Notes: generated by a model from the sequence alone, not told the origin. DNA of 64,000 nucleotides from a bacterium (GCA_017626055.1 JAGAJM010000015.1:18051-82050), one strand, 5' to 3'; counted from the first letter of the stretch, positions 16,969 to 25,899 are shown. Numbers and translations: made by a program.

Positions 16969-18132
16969 TTATTTATTGTATGCTTCAAATAGTGCTTGTA
17001 GCAGTTCTTGACCTTTAATCATTGATTTATAGTCAACATATTCTCTTGCAGAGTGCATATTGCAAACTGTCGCAAGCCCTAGTAAATATGGTGAGAATTT
17101 TTCTCCATTTGCATTTGTTTTATTTGCGTAAATATGAGTTTCTGCGCCCGCATGGAATGTTGAAATTTCTGGTTCTAACCCAACTTTTCTAGCCACAGCT
17201 TCGAAAAGGATTGGTAAGTATTCATCTTCATTTTTTTCAAACATTGGCATTTTTTCAGTAAATGTGATTGTTGCAGTTGCTATACCATCATAATGTTTGT
17301 TGAATTCATCAACTACTTCTTGCATTGTTTGGATAAGTTCATTTTCTTTGTCTTTTCTTGAACTTCTGATTGAATAAGTTGCATGAGCATCTGTATTAAT
17401 AACGTTTGTTACCTCAACGTTACCAGCACAAATTCCACCCAAGTTGCAAGATGTCATAACTTGTCCGTTTTCACTAAAGAATACACCTTGTGGCATATCA
17501 GAGATAATATCTGCGATAAGTTTTGCCGCATTTTCTCTTGTTTTATCCCCGATATCATTACCTGAGTGTCCGCCTTTTGGAGCGTTAACTTTTAAATCTA
17601 CCATTACATAACTTGCACCTGCAACTAAACATTGCCCTAGAGAATCGCTATCTAGAACTAAAACGTATTTTGAATTGATTCTATTAAAGTCTGCGTGCTT
17701 AATACCTGTCATTCCGCTTTCTTCATCACGAGTGAATAGAATTTCTAATCCGCCGTGAGCAAGGTCTGTTCTTTTGTTTAATTCTTTTGCAAAAAATAGA
17801 GCGTTCGTAACGCCAGCTTTATCGTCAGCTCCTAAAGTTCTGTTGTTTGCTTTGATTAAATCGCCGTCTAATTCTGCGATAATTGGTGAATCATCTCCAA
17901 TTACATCCATATGCGCAGATAATAATACAGATTCTTTTGTTGGATCTGTTGCTGGGATTTTGATATACACGTTTTTGTAATCGTCTGTTTCACATTGCAA
18001 ATTATTTTCTTTACAGTAATTACAAATCCATTCAATAACTTTTTCTTCTTGTAATGAAGGTGATGGAATTTCTGCTAATGTACAGAAAAGGTTCACAAGT
18101 TCATTACTCTCTCTTAATTCACTTATGTTCAT
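16969..18132 (-). CDS. M20-family metallopeptidase, PepT-like
   Basis: The 387-residue protein has the M20 layout: SAHMDVIGDD (metal-binding His and catalytic Asp, ~residue 77), GADDKAGV (bridging Asp, ~110), TRDEESGMTGI (catalytic base Glu), VLDSDSLG (metal ligand) and HAGAETHIY (final His, ~335), with the dimerisation domain in between. Such enzymes are dizinc exopeptidases; the arrangement is nearest to tripeptidase PepT-like proteins. AGGAG stands 6 bases before the ATG. It lies 44 bases downstream of mutS2 on the same strand but has its own Shine-Dalgarno and a TATTATACATAATATA-rich upstream region, so independent transcription is possible. It is cytoplasmic. Substrate is not determinable here. 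Confidence 0.88.
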   Translation of the reverse strand: MNISELRESNELVNLFCTLAEIPSPSLQEEKVIEWICNYCKENNLQCETDDYKNVYIKIPATDPTKESVLLSAHMDVIGDDSPIIAELDGDLIKANNRTLGADDKAGVTNALFFAKELNKRTDLAHGGLEILFTRDEESGMTGIKHADFNRINSKYVLVLDSDSLGQCLVAGASYVMVDLKVNAPKGGHSGNDIGDKTRENAAKLIADIISDMPQGVFFSENGQVMTSCNLGGICAGNVEVTNVINTDAHATYSIRSSRKDKENELIQTMQEVVDEFNKHYDGIATATITFTEKMPMFEKNEDEYLPILFEAVARKVGLEPEISTFHAGAETHIYANKTNANGEKFSPYLLGLATVCNMHSAREYVDYKSMIKGQELLQALFEAYNK

Positions 18133-18176
18133 AGCTCACTCCTATTCTTATTTATATTATGTATAATAGCATATTT

Positions 18177-20546
18177 TTAATTGATATCAACTACACTAAC
18201 ACCATCTCCGCCTTCGGTGTCTTCCCCTGGTCTGAATTTTGCAACGTAAGGTGAGGTTGATAAGAAATCTCTAACGGATTGTTTTAATGCACCTGTTCCA
18301 TGTCCATGGATGATATAAACTGGTGTAAGGTTTGCTAAACTTGCTTTATCTAAGTATGCCTCAACTTCGTCTAACGCCTCTTCTACTCTGTAACCTCTAA
18401 GGTCCAAAGTTTGTGACATTTCATAGCGTTTAAGTTCAAATTTATTAAATGAAGTTCCTGGGATTTTAACTTTGTTAGGTTCTTTATAATTTTCATCAAG
18501 AACTGCAAGCTCATCCTTTTTAACTTTCATTTTCATAGCACCCATATCAACAAACAGACGTTTATTTTTATCAGGAAGTGAAAGGATTGTAACTTTTTGG
18601 TGAAGTTCTTTAATCATAACAGTATCACCGACTTTTACCTTATCCCAATCGATTTCTAAGTATTTGTTTTTATCTGTAACTTTATCAAGTTCATCTCTAA
18701 AGTCATCCTCAAGTTTTGCAAGGCGAGCGTATGCACGGCGTGCAATTTTTTCGGATTTTTCTTTGCGAAGTTCATCTAAAATTTGTTTAATTTCGCCACG
18801 AGCTTCAAGCATTTCCATATCAAATTTATTTTTGATATTTTTAATCGTTTTCTTTTTATCTTTTTTAACTTGGTTTAAGTTTTCTTCGTATTCTTTTTTG
18901 ATTTCTAAAGATTCTTCTTTGATTTCTTGTGCTTGTTCAAGGTTTTTAGATAATTCTTGGTGAGTTTCTTGTAATTTTTCAACAACTGCTACTGTTGGGT
19001 CTTTTTGGGTTACAAGGGTTGTTTTAACTTTTTCTACAATGTCTTTATCAAGTCCTAAGTTTGATGCAATAGAAATTGCATTACTCAAACCAGGGATACC
19101 GATTAAAAGTTTGTAGGTTGGTTTTAGGGTTTCTGTGTTAAATTCAACCGATGCGTTTTTGAAGAAATTGTTTGTATATTCTAACGCTTTTAATTCCCCA
19201 TAGTGAGTTGTGATAACACTTGTAACTTGTTTTTGAGCTAGTTTTTCTAAAATCCCTTGAGCTAAAACTGCACCTTCAACAGGGTCGGTTCCTGCACAAA
19301 TTTCATCTAATAAAACAAAACTTTCTTCGCTACTTTGTTTTAGGATTTCGATTATGTTTGTCATATGGGATGAGAATGTTGACAAGCTTTGCAAAATACT
19401 TTGAGAATCCCCAATATCCGCAAATACGTTCTTAAATGGATAAACTTTTGCGTGAGTACAAGGTAAAAACATCCCAGCTTTTGCCATAAGTATAAACAAA
19501 CCGATAGTTTTTAGGGTTACTGTTTTTCCACCAGTGTTTGAACCTGTAATGATTACGGATTTGTAATCTTTTCCGATTTCAAAGTTGTTTGAAACAACAT
19601 CTTCTGTAACAAGCATCAAAAGAGGGTGTTTCATATTTTCAAAATAGATAGTTTTATCATCTGTTAATTCTGGTTCTGTTGCGTGAATTTTTACGGCATA
19701 TCTAGCTTTTGCAAAATGGAAATCGATTTCTGCCATTACTCTTTCACATTCAACAAGTTCTTGCATATGTTCTTTTATAAGGTTGGTTAAACCAACCAAA
19801 ATTCTTATACATTCTGCGTGAATTTTTGATTTAACTTCTCTAATTTTGTTGTTTAATGGTACAAGTTGAGCAGGTTCGATGTAAAAAGTCTTAGCTGATG
19901 CTGATACATCGTGAATAATCCCTGGGACTTTTGTTTTGTTTGATGCCATTACTTGGAAAACAATTCTGTCATCACGTTGAGTGTAAATATTATCTTGCAA
20001 ATATTTTGTGAAACTAGAATTGTTTAATAATGATGAAATCTGATCACGAATATTTTGCTCTGTATCTCGTAAAGATGCGTATAAACCTTTCAATTCTGGT
20101 GTTGCGTTTTGGCGAATTTTTAGGCTTTCATCAAAGGTTTCAAAGATTTTATCTTCAAGTTCTTTATCAGTAACAAGACGTTCAGCTAGATTTTTTAGTA
20201 GATAATCTTCATCAGAATTGTCTAGGATAAAGCGTTTTAAAAGACGAGAAGATTTCATAGTTTTTGCGATATCCACCAATTCTTCTTCCATCAGGTATGA
20301 CACAGCAGAATTGTTTCTAATTTTTGAAACGTCTGCGATGAACTCTGTTGGAGTATCTTTTGCGTGGTCTAGAATTCTTTTTGCTTCGTATGTAAGTCTG
20401 ATTTGTTGTTGAATTTTTTCAGCACTATCATACGGCAAAGCACGCAAACAAAGAGTTTTACTTTGCTCAAACTTGGCAAATTTAGAAAGTTCTTCTTTTA
20501 CCTTATCGAATTCTAGTGTAACGTTACTTTTTGATGTGATATCCAT
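18177..20546 (-). CDS. mutS2: MutS2 family ATPase/nuclease with C-terminal Smr domain
   Basis: At 789 residues it has the full MutS2 length. It lacks the mismatch-recognition N-terminal domains of MutS. It has the core lever and clamp helices, the ATPase with Walker A GSNTGGKTVTLKTIG (~334), Walker B FVLLDEICAGTDPVEGAV, a long charged coiled coil (~510-620), and a C-terminal Smr nuclease domain (LDLRGYRVEEALDEVEAYL, then VYIIHGHGTGALK). MutS2 proteins act on branched DNA and, in some species, on collided ribosomes. It has no Shine-Dalgarno; TAACAT with an upstream TGA extension ends 6 bases before the ATG, predicting a leaderless mRNA. It is divergent from hemW, 90 bases apart. Confidence 0.96.
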   Translation of the reverse strand: MDITSKSNVTLEFDKVKEELSKFAKFEQSKTLCLRALPYDSAEKIQQQIRLTYEAKRILDHAKDTPTEFIADVSKIRNNSAVSYLMEEELVDIAKTMKSSRLLKRFILDNSDEDYLLKNLAERLVTDKELEDKIFETFDESLKIRQNATPELKGLYASLRDTEQNIRDQISSLLNNSSFTKYLQDNIYTQRDDRIVFQVMASNKTKVPGIIHDVSASAKTFYIEPAQLVPLNNKIREVKSKIHAECIRILVGLTNLIKEHMQELVECERVMAEIDFHFAKARYAVKIHATEPELTDDKTIYFENMKHPLLMLVTEDVVSNNFEIGKDYKSVIITGSNTGGKTVTLKTIGLFILMAKAGMFLPCTHAKVYPFKNVFADIGDSQSILQSLSTFSSHMTNIIEILKQSSEESFVLLDEICAGTDPVEGAVLAQGILEKLAQKQVTSVITTHYGELKALEYTNNFFKNASVEFNTETLKPTYKLLIGIPGLSNAISIASNLGLDKDIVEKVKTTLVTQKDPTVAVVEKLQETHQELSKNLEQAQEIKEESLEIKKEYEENLNQVKKDKKKTIKNIKNKFDMEMLEARGEIKQILDELRKEKSEKIARRAYARLAKLEDDFRDELDKVTDKNKYLEIDWDKVKVGDTVMIKELHQKVTILSLPDKNKRLFVDMGAMKMKVKKDELAVLDENYKEPNKVKIPGTSFNKFELKRYEMSQTLDLRGYRVEEALDEVEAYLDKASLANLTPVYIIHGHGTGALKQSVRDFLSTSPYVAKFRPGEDTEGGDGVSVVDIN

Positions 20547-20552
20547 ACCTAG

Positions 20553-20561
20553 ATGTTATCA
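20553..20561 (-). promoter_or_regulatory. Extended -10 element of mutS2, leaderless
   Basis: On the minus strand TGATAACAT (an extended -10, TGn plus TAACAT) ends 6 bases before the mutS2 ATG. The predicted transcription start therefore falls on or next to the ATG. The purB upstream region has nearly the same arrangement. Confidence 0.55.
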
Positions 20562-20624
20562 CAAAAATATTTATAATGTTGTGTTAGGCATTGCTTGACC
20601 TACATATTTTTGCTAATTTTATTG

Positions 20625-20630
20625 TATAAT
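20625..20630 (+). promoter_or_regulatory. -10 box of hemW, leaderless
   Basis: A perfect TATAAT ends 6 bases (CTTCCT) before the hemW ATG. No convincing -35 box at 17 bases is seen; a TTGACC lies too far upstream, at 20595-20600. Confidence 0.6.
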
Positions 20631-20636
20631 CTTCCT

Positions 20637-21728
20637 ATGGTAAAAAGTGCGTATATTCATATCCCATTTTGCAAGTCAAAATGTCATTATTGTTCTTTTG
20701 TGTCTTTTAACAAATTAGATTTGAAAAAAGATTATATTAAAGCACTTTTGAAAGAAATCGAGTTTAATTACCAAGGTGAAGTTTTAAATACTCTTTATTT
20801 TGGTGGTGGAACTCCGTCGGTTTTAGAATATACAGATTTTGCACAGGTTTTGAGAAAATTAAAAACCAATTCTAATACCGAAATCACAACAGAATTAAAC
20901 CCTGAGGGAGTAAATTATGGCTACTTAAGAGCGTTATACGACTTAGGGATAAATCGTATAAGTTTGGGATGTCAGACATTTGATGATGTTCTTTTAAAGC
21001 AAATAAATCGTCGTCATAACGCAGGTCAAGTTATTGATGCAGTGAAAGTAGCGCAAGATGTTGGGTTTGATAATATTAGTTTGGATTTTATTTATGGTTT
21101 GCCAAATCAGACTATTGAGAGCTTTTTAAAAGATTTAAAAATGGCAGTTGGATTGGGTGTTCAGCATATTTCATTATATGGATTGAAAATTGAAGAGGGT
21201 TGTTATTTTTATGACAATGTGCCTGATAACCTGCCAGATGATGATGAACAAGCCGATATGTATCTAGGTGCAATTCAAACAATGAAAGATTTGAAGTTTG
21301 AACATTATGAAGTGAGTAATTTCTCTAAAAAAGGGTTCAATTCCCGCCACAATTTAACTTACTGGAATAATGATGAATATTATGGTTTTGGGGTTGGTGC
21401 ACATGGGTATGTAAATGGTGTTCGATATGGAAATGTTGAAACAATTGAAGAATATCTAAATGATCCATTAACTCACAAAGACTCTCATCTTGTGAATTCT
21501 CAAGAACAATTAGAAGAAGAAATATTTTTAGGATTTCGCAAAATGCAGGGGGTAAATGTTGCCCAAATCAATGCAAAATATAATATTGATTTTGAAGAAA
21601 AATATAATGAAATTCTAAAAAAATATGAAGGTCTAAATTTAATTGTGAAAACGCCACAAGGGTATGCTCTAACAGAACAAGGAATTCTTGTTAGTAACGT
21701 TATTTTGGCAGAGTATATCGCAGATTAG
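20637..21728 (+). CDS. hemW: HemW-like radical SAM protein (heme chaperone)
   Basis: The ATG at 20637 begins MVKSAYIHIPFCKSKCHYC, the normal HemW start; an upstream TTG at 20595 would add 14 hydrophobic residues that overlap the predicted promoter. The 363-residue protein has the radical-SAM CxxxCxxC at residues 12, 16 and 19, followed by S-F rather than the fourth Cys of HemN, plus YFGGGTPSVLE and ELNPEG. These features favour HemW, a heme-binding chaperone, over true coproporphyrinogen dehydrogenase. The mRNA is predicted leaderless. It is divergent from mutS2. An imperfect inverted-repeat element lies right after its stop. Confidence 0.92.
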   Translation: MVKSAYIHIPFCKSKCHYCSFVSFNKLDLKKDYIKALLKEIEFNYQGEVLNTLYFGGGTPSVLEYTDFAQVLRKLKTNSNTEITTELNPEGVNYGYLRALYDLGINRISLGCQTFDDVLLKQINRRHNAGQVIDAVKVAQDVGFDNISLDFIYGLPNQTIESFLKDLKMAVGLGVQHISLYGLKIEEGCYFYDNVPDNLPDDDEQADMYLGAIQTMKDLKFEHYEVSNFSKKGFNSRHNLTYWNNDEYYGFGVGAHGYVNGVRYGNVETIEEYLNDPLTHKDSHLVNSQEQLEEEIFLGFRKMQGVNVAQINAKYNIDFEEKYNEILKKYEGLNLIVKTPQGYALTEQGILVSNVILAEYIAD

Positions 21729-21741
21729 GGGTAAATTTAAT

Positions 21742-21876
21742 TGTCATCCTGAACTTTACAAAGTGAACCGCTGAGTATGTACGAAGCGTGTAAACCTGTA
21801 TGCGTTAGCTGATTCAGGATCTCACAAACAGTCTAATTAAGTCCATTTTGAGATTCTGACTTTCGTCAGAATGACA
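21742..21876. repeat. Intergenic repeat element bounded by TGTCATYCTGA inverted ends
   Basis: The 135-base stretch between hemW and purB is bounded by TGTCATCCTGA (21742-21752) and TCAGAATGACA (21866-21876), which pair at 10 of 11 positions. Inside are GATTCAGGATCTCA and TTGAGATTCTGA-type segments and a small TCTGACTTTCGTCAGA hairpin. The motif TCATTCTGA/GAATCTCA recurs at 23886-23961, so I treat both as members of a dispersed palindromic repeat. It contains no open reading frame. Confidence 0.65.
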
Positions 21877-21887
21877 TATAAAAGATA

Positions 21888-23177
21888 TTATAATATCCTT
21901 GAATAAATTTCATCAATATTATTTAAAAATGCTTGTTTATCAAAAATTTGTTCGATTTCATCAGAAGTTAAAAGATTTAAAACTTCATTATCCTTTAATA
22001 AATTAGCTTTGAAATCGCCGTGGTTTTGGAACGCATCAAGAGCATTTCTTTGAACAATTACATAAGCATCTTCTCTTGTTAAACCTTTTGCAACAAGTGA
22101 TAATAAAACTTTTTGAGAAAATACTATTCCACCAAATTTATCGGTATTTTTAAGCATATTATCTTTGTGAACAACGATATTTTCCATCAAACCATTAAAT
22201 CTGTTTAGCATAAAATCAACCAAGGTTAAGCTATCTGGGAAGATTATGCGTTCAGCTGAAGAATGAGAAATATCTCTTTCGTGCCAAAGTGGAATGTTTT
22301 CTAGTGCAACGATTGAGTTTGCTCTAACCACACGAGCTAAACCGCATAAGTTTTCGCTCAATACAGGGTTTTTCTTGTGAGGCATAGCAGAAGAACCTTT
22401 TTGACCTTTGCCAAAACCTTCTTCAAGTTCAATAACTTCTGTTCTTTGCAAGTGTCTGATTTCTGTTGCAAATTGTTCGATTACGCTTGCAATTAGAGAT
22501 AGTGATTGCATAAAGTATGCGTGATAATCTCTTGCGATTACTTGAGTCGAAATTCTAGCAGGTTTTAGTCCTAAATTTTGACAAGTAATTTTTTCAACCT
22601 CAGTTGAAATGTTACTGTAAGTTCCAACAGGTCCAGAGATTTGTCCAACTCTAATCTGTTCTAGTGCGTGCGTAAAATTATCTTTTTGACGTTCTAAAAT
22701 ATCAATCCAAGAGCAAAGTTTTGCTCCAAATGTCATAATTTCAGCGTGGATTCCGTGAGAACGACCAATACAAATTGTTGTTCTGTGTTCATTTGCAAGA
22801 TTTTTAAGTGTTGCAATAGTTTTTTCTAAATCTTCAAGAATAAGTTTTCCGCTGTCTTGGATTTGCAGAGCAAAAGCTGTATCAATTACATCTGAGCTTG
22901 TTAAGCCAACGTGAACATAACGTCCTAAATCACCCAAGCTTTCGTTTACACAAGTTAAAAAGGCAATAACATCGTGTCTAACTTCTCGTTCAATTTCATC
23001 AATTCTTGCAACAGAAAAAGTTGCTTTTTCGCGAATTTCTTTTGCAGCTTCAGTTGGAATAGTGCCTAATTGTGCGTAAGCATCACACACTGCAAGTTCT
23101 ACTTGTAGGTAATAATCAAATTTGGAATTTAACTCCCAAATTTTTGCCATATCTTTTCTTGAGTATCTTTCTATCAT
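21888..23177 (-). CDS. purB: Adenylosuccinate lyase
   Basis: The 429-residue enzyme carries the fumarase/aspartase superfamily signature SSAMPHKKNPVLSENL near residue 263 and other conserved parts (TSSDVIDTAFALQ, GRSHGIHAE, ERIIFPDS). It cleaves SAICAR and adenylosuccinate in purine and AMP synthesis, releasing fumarate, and works as a cytoplasmic tetramer. TAACAT with a TGG extension ends 6 bases before the ATG, and no Shine-Dalgarno exists, so the mRNA should be leaderless. The 3' end lies 11 bases from the repeat element at 21742-21876. It is divergent from efp. Confidence 0.97.
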   Translation of the reverse strand: MIERYSRKDMAKIWELNSKFDYYLQVELAVCDAYAQLGTIPTEAAKEIREKATFSVARIDEIEREVRHDVIAFLTCVNESLGDLGRYVHVGLTSSDVIDTAFALQIQDSGKLILEDLEKTIATLKNLANEHRTTICIGRSHGIHAEIMTFGAKLCSWIDILERQKDNFTHALEQIRVGQISGPVGTYSNISTEVEKITCQNLGLKPARISTQVIARDYHAYFMQSLSLIASVIEQFATEIRHLQRTEVIELEEGFGKGQKGSSAMPHKKNPVLSENLCGLARVVRANSIVALENIPLWHERDISHSSAERIIFPDSLTLVDFMLNRFNGLMENIVVHKDNMLKNTDKFGGIVFSQKVLLSLVAKGLTREDAYVIVQRNALDAFQNHGDFKANLLKDNEVLNLLTSDEIEQIFDKQAFLNNIDEIYSRIL

Positions 23178-23183
23178 ACTTTT

Positions 23184-23192
23184 ATGTTACCA
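23184..23192 (-). promoter_or_regulatory. Extended -10 element of purB, leaderless
   Basis: On the minus strand TGGTAACAT ends 6 bases (AAAAGT) before the purB ATG. The context TTGTGGTAACAT closely matches TTGTGATAACAT before mutS2. Confidence 0.55.
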
Positions 23193-23311
23193 CAAATATA
23201 ATATTTTGAGCCTAATTGTAAACAACGTAATCCTAATTTTTGCCAAAAATGAATTTTTGTGTTAGTATGAGTTCACAAAAGAAGAAGATTACTTTAAAAA
23301 AGGGGAAAAAT

Positions 23312-23869
23312 ATGATTTCAGTAAACGATTTTAAAACAGGTTTAACAGTTGAGTTAGACAATGGTTTATGGTCAGTTGTAGAATTTTTACACGTAAAACC
23401 TGGTAAAGGTGCAGCGTTTGTAAGATCTAAACTTAAAAACGTTATCACAGGTCAAGTTGTAGAAAAAACATTCAGAGCTGGTGAAAAAGTTGCAAAAGCT
23501 ACTTTAGACAGACGTGAAATGCAATACTTATACAAAGAAGGTGCAGAATACGTTATGATGGATAACGAAAGCTATGACCAATTACACGTTGCAGAAGCTC
23601 AAATTGGTAGCGGTATCAAATACTTAAAAGAAAATATGAACATCATGATTCTTATGCATGAAGGTAAAATTATCGGTGTTGATATTCCTGCTCACGTAGA
23701 ATTAGAAGTTGTTGATACTCCTCCAGCTGAAAAAGGAAACACTGCTCAAGGTGGTACAAAACCAGCTACATTAGAAACTGGTGCAGTTGTTCAAGTTCCT
23801 TTCTTCGTATCAAATGGTGATATGATCAGAGTTGATACTAGAACTAACGAATACTTAGATAGATGCTAA
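23312..23869 (+). CDS. efp: Translation elongation factor P
   Basis: The ATG at 23312 gives exactly 185 residues, the standard length; an upstream in-frame start at 23240 is not supported. AGGGGA precedes the ATG. The N-terminal KOW-like domain has the loop KPGKGAAF with Lys32, the site modified in some bacteria, and the OB domains follow ([26 protein letters not shown]). EF-P binds the ribosome to relieve stalling at polyproline. No modification gene (epmA, earP, ymfI) is seen here. The next gene, accB, is 112 bases downstream, separated by a repeat element. Confidence 0.97.
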   Translation: MISVNDFKTGLTVELDNGLWSVVEFLHVKPGKGAAFVRSKLKNVITGQVVEKTFRAGEKVAKATLDRREMQYLYKEGAEYVMMDNESYDQLHVAEAQIGSGIKYLKENMNIMILMHEGKIIGVDIPAHVELEVVDTPPAEKGNTAQGGTKPATLETGAVVQVPFFVSNGDMIRVDTRTNEYLDRC

Positions 23870-23885
23870 TTCTATCCTAGAATTC

Positions 23886-23961
23886 GTCATTCTGAGGTGG
23901 CTATTTTTATGAGATTCTTCGCTAACGCTCAGAAAGACAAAGAGCCGAAGAATCTCATAAA
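23886..23961. repeat. Palindromic repeat element with two interleaved inverted repeats
   Basis: Between efp and accB, GTCATTCTGAG (23886-23896) pairs with CTCAGAAAGAC (23928-23938) at 10 of 11 positions, while TTTATGAGATTCTTCG (23906-23921) pairs perfectly with CGAAGAATCTCATAAA (23946-23961). The arms alternate (A, B, A', B'), as in a pseudoknot. It shares the TCATTCTGA and GAATCTCA motifs with the element at 21742-21876. The last arm lies only 12 bases before the accB Shine-Dalgarno region. Confidence 0.7.
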
Positions 23962-23981
23962 TGTTTATAAAGGAAAAAATT

Positions 23982-24440
23982 ATGAAATTCGAAACAGATT
24001 ATATTGAAAAATTAGCAAAAGTTTTAGCAGAAACAGGTTTAACAGAAATCTCATTAGAAGATGGCGAACAAGCTATTACATTGAGAAAAGAAGTAGTTGT
24101 ATCTTCAGCTCCTCAAGTTGTAGCAGCACCTGTTCAAGCTGCAGCTCCAGTTGTAGCAGCTCCTGTATCTTCAGCTCCAGCAGCTGACGTTGCTCCTGCT
24201 AAAAAAGGTACACCAATTACATCACCTATGGTTGGAACTTTCTACAAAGCTCCATCTCCAGATTCTGAACCATTCGTTTTAGTTGGTTCAACAGTTTCTT
24301 CTGGTGATGTTGTATGTATCGTTGAAGCTATGAAAATGATGAACGAAATCGAATCAGAAGTTTCAGGTAAGGTTGTTGAGATTTGCGTTGAAGACGGCCA
24401 ACCTGTTGAATTCGGTCAAGTTCTAATGTATGTAGAATAG
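23982..24440 (+). CDS. accB: Biotin carboxyl carrier protein of acetyl-CoA carboxylase
   Basis: The ATG at 23982 follows AAAGG by about 9 bases. The 152-residue protein has an N-terminal helical part (residues 1-35), an Ala/Pro/Val-rich flexible linker (~40-76) and a C-terminal biotinyl domain with the biotinylation motif EAMKM (Lys118). It carries carboxybiotin between biotin carboxylase (accC, next gene) and carboxyltransferase in the first step of fatty-acid synthesis. The Pro/Ala linker is typical. A strong terminator after its stop separates it from accC, so accC may be expressed at a lower level or from its own signal. Confidence 0.97.
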   Translation: MKFETDYIEKLAKVLAETGLTEISLEDGEQAITLRKEVVVSSAPQVVAAPVQAAAPVVAAPVSSAPAADVAPAKKGTPITSPMVGTFYKAPSPDSEPFVLVGSTVSSGDVVCIVEAMKMMNEIESEVSGKVVEICVEDGQPVEFGQVLMYVE

Positions 24441-24450
24441 ATATAAATTT

Positions 24451-24484
24451 GAAGTGAACGGAGTATTCTGTTCACTTCTTTTTT
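24451..24484 (+). terminator. Intrinsic terminator between accB and accC
   Basis: GAAGTGAAC pairs perfectly with GTTCACTTC around a 10-base loop and is followed by TTTTTT. Its position inside a presumed accBC operon suggests partial termination. Confidence 0.88.
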
Positions 24485-24503
24485 GATAAGGGATATTTTG
24501 AAA

Positions 24504-25859
24504 ATGTTTAGAAAAGTATTAATTGCAAATAGAGGCGAAATTGCCGTAAGAATTATCAGAGCTTGTAGAGAATTAGGAATTCCAACAGTAGCAATTTATT
24601 CTCAAGCTGATGCTAATTCTTTGCACGTAAGACTTGCAACAGAAGCATATTGTATTGGTCCAGCTAAAAGTGCAGATAGCTACTTAAGTATTCCTGCAAT
24701 TATGTCAGCTGCAATGGTGTCAGGTGCTGATGCTATTCACCCTGGTTATGGTTTTATGTCAGAAAGAGCCGATTTTGCAGAAATTTGCGAAAAACAAGGT
24801 ATTAAATTTATCGGTCCATCATCTGAAGCTATGAGAAAAATGGGCGATAAAGCTACTGCTCGTCGCACAATGATTGAAAATGATGTTCCAGTTACTCCAG
24901 GTACTGGAATCGTTAAGACTGTTGAAGAAGTTCAAGAATTTGGTAATCGTGTAGGTTACCCAATTATCTTGAAAGCTACTGCAGGCGGTGGCGGTAAAGG
25001 TATGAGAGTTTGCCGAAATGACGAAGACGTTAAAATTAATATGGAATTGTGCCAAGCTGAAGCTAAAAACTTCTTTGGTAATCCAGATGTTTATGCTGAA
25101 AAATTCCTAGAAAATCCTCGTCATATTGAAGTTCAAATTATTGGCGATAGTTTCGGTAATGTTGTTCACTTAGGTGAAAGAGATTGTTCTATCCAAAGAC
25201 GTCACCAAAAATTGTTAGAGGAAGCTCCATCTCCAGCTATTAATGAAGAAACAAGACAGCAAATGGGTGCTGCTGCAGTTAGAGCTGCTAAAGCTATTAA
25301 CTATGAAGGTGCTGGTACTTGTGAATTCTTACTTGACCATGATGGTAGATGGTACTTTATGGAAATGAATACACGTATTCAAGTTGAACATTGTGTTACT
25401 GAAATGGTAGCTAATGTTGATTTGGTTCGTGAACAAATTATGGTGGCTTCTGGTGAGGCTTTAAGCTACACTCAAGATGATATTAAATTAAAAGGTCATG
25501 CTATCGAGTGTCGTATTAATGCTGAAAATCCTGCGAAAAACTTTATGCCAAATCCAGGTAAAATTTCTGGCTATTTGGCTCCAGGAGGCTTTGGTGTTCG
25601 TGTTGATTCTCACGTTTACCAAGACTATGAAATCCCACCTCACTACGATTCAATGATTGGTAAATTGATTTGTTGGGGTCGTGATAGAAACGAAGCTCGT
25701 CGCAGAATGTATCGTGCGTTGAAAGAATATGTTGTTACAGGTGTTGAAACAACTATTCCATTCCACCAAGAAATCGTTGAAGACGAAGTGTTTATGAGTG
25801 GTAACTTCAATACAGGTTTTATTGAAGAGTTCTACAAACGCAAAGGTATTCAAGAGTAG
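24504..25859 (+). CDS. accC: Biotin carboxylase subunit of acetyl-CoA carboxylase
   Basis: I chose the ATG at 24504 (MFRKVLIANRGEIAVRI), giving 451 residues, the usual size. An in-frame TTG two codons upstream has better spacing to AAGGG and may be used. ATP-grasp features are visible: KATAGGGGKGMRVC (glycine-rich loop), HIEVQIIGDSFGNVVHLGERDCS, and EMNTRIQVEHCVTEMV with the catalytic RIQVEH. It carboxylates biotin on AccB using ATP and bicarbonate. The accB-accC pair is conserved, but here a terminator hairpin stands between them. GATATT lies 6 bases before the ATG, a possible weak leaderless promoter. A terminator follows. Confidence 0.97.
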   Translation: MFRKVLIANRGEIAVRIIRACRELGIPTVAIYSQADANSLHVRLATEAYCIGPAKSADSYLSIPAIMSAAMVSGADAIHPGYGFMSERADFAEICEKQGIKFIGPSSEAMRKMGDKATARRTMIENDVPVTPGTGIVKTVEEVQEFGNRVGYPIILKATAGGGGKGMRVCRNDEDVKINMELCQAEAKNFFGNPDVYAEKFLENPRHIEVQIIGDSFGNVVHLGERDCSIQRRHQKLLEEAPSPAINEETRQQMGAAAVRAAKAINYEGAGTCEFLLDHDGRWYFMEMNTRIQVEHCVTEMVANVDLVREQIMVASGEALSYTQDDIKLKGHAIECRINAENPAKNFMPNPGKISGYLAPGGFGVRVDSHVYQDYEIPPHYDSMIGKLICWGRDRNEARRRMYRALKEYVVTGVETTIPFHQEIVEDEVFMSGNFNTGFIEEFYKRKGIQE

Positions 25860-25862
25860 AGA

Positions 25863-25889
25863 AAAGGCTCTCAATTGAGAGCCTTTTTT
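25863..25889 (+). terminator. Terminator after accC
   Basis: AAGGCTCTC and GAGAGCCTT form a hairpin around AATT, followed by a T-run. It ends 11 bases before folC. Confidence 0.9.
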
Positions 25890-25899
25890 GTAGGTGTTT

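Noticed and set aside
20595..20636. TTG start giving 14 extra residues to HemW
   Set aside because: The segment overlaps a perfect TATAAT and the normal HemW sequence starts at the ATG at 20637.
21327..21343. GGGTTCAATTCCCGCC-like segment resembling a tRNA T-arm
   Set aside because: It is inside hemW coding sequence and has no acceptor or anticodon arms around it.
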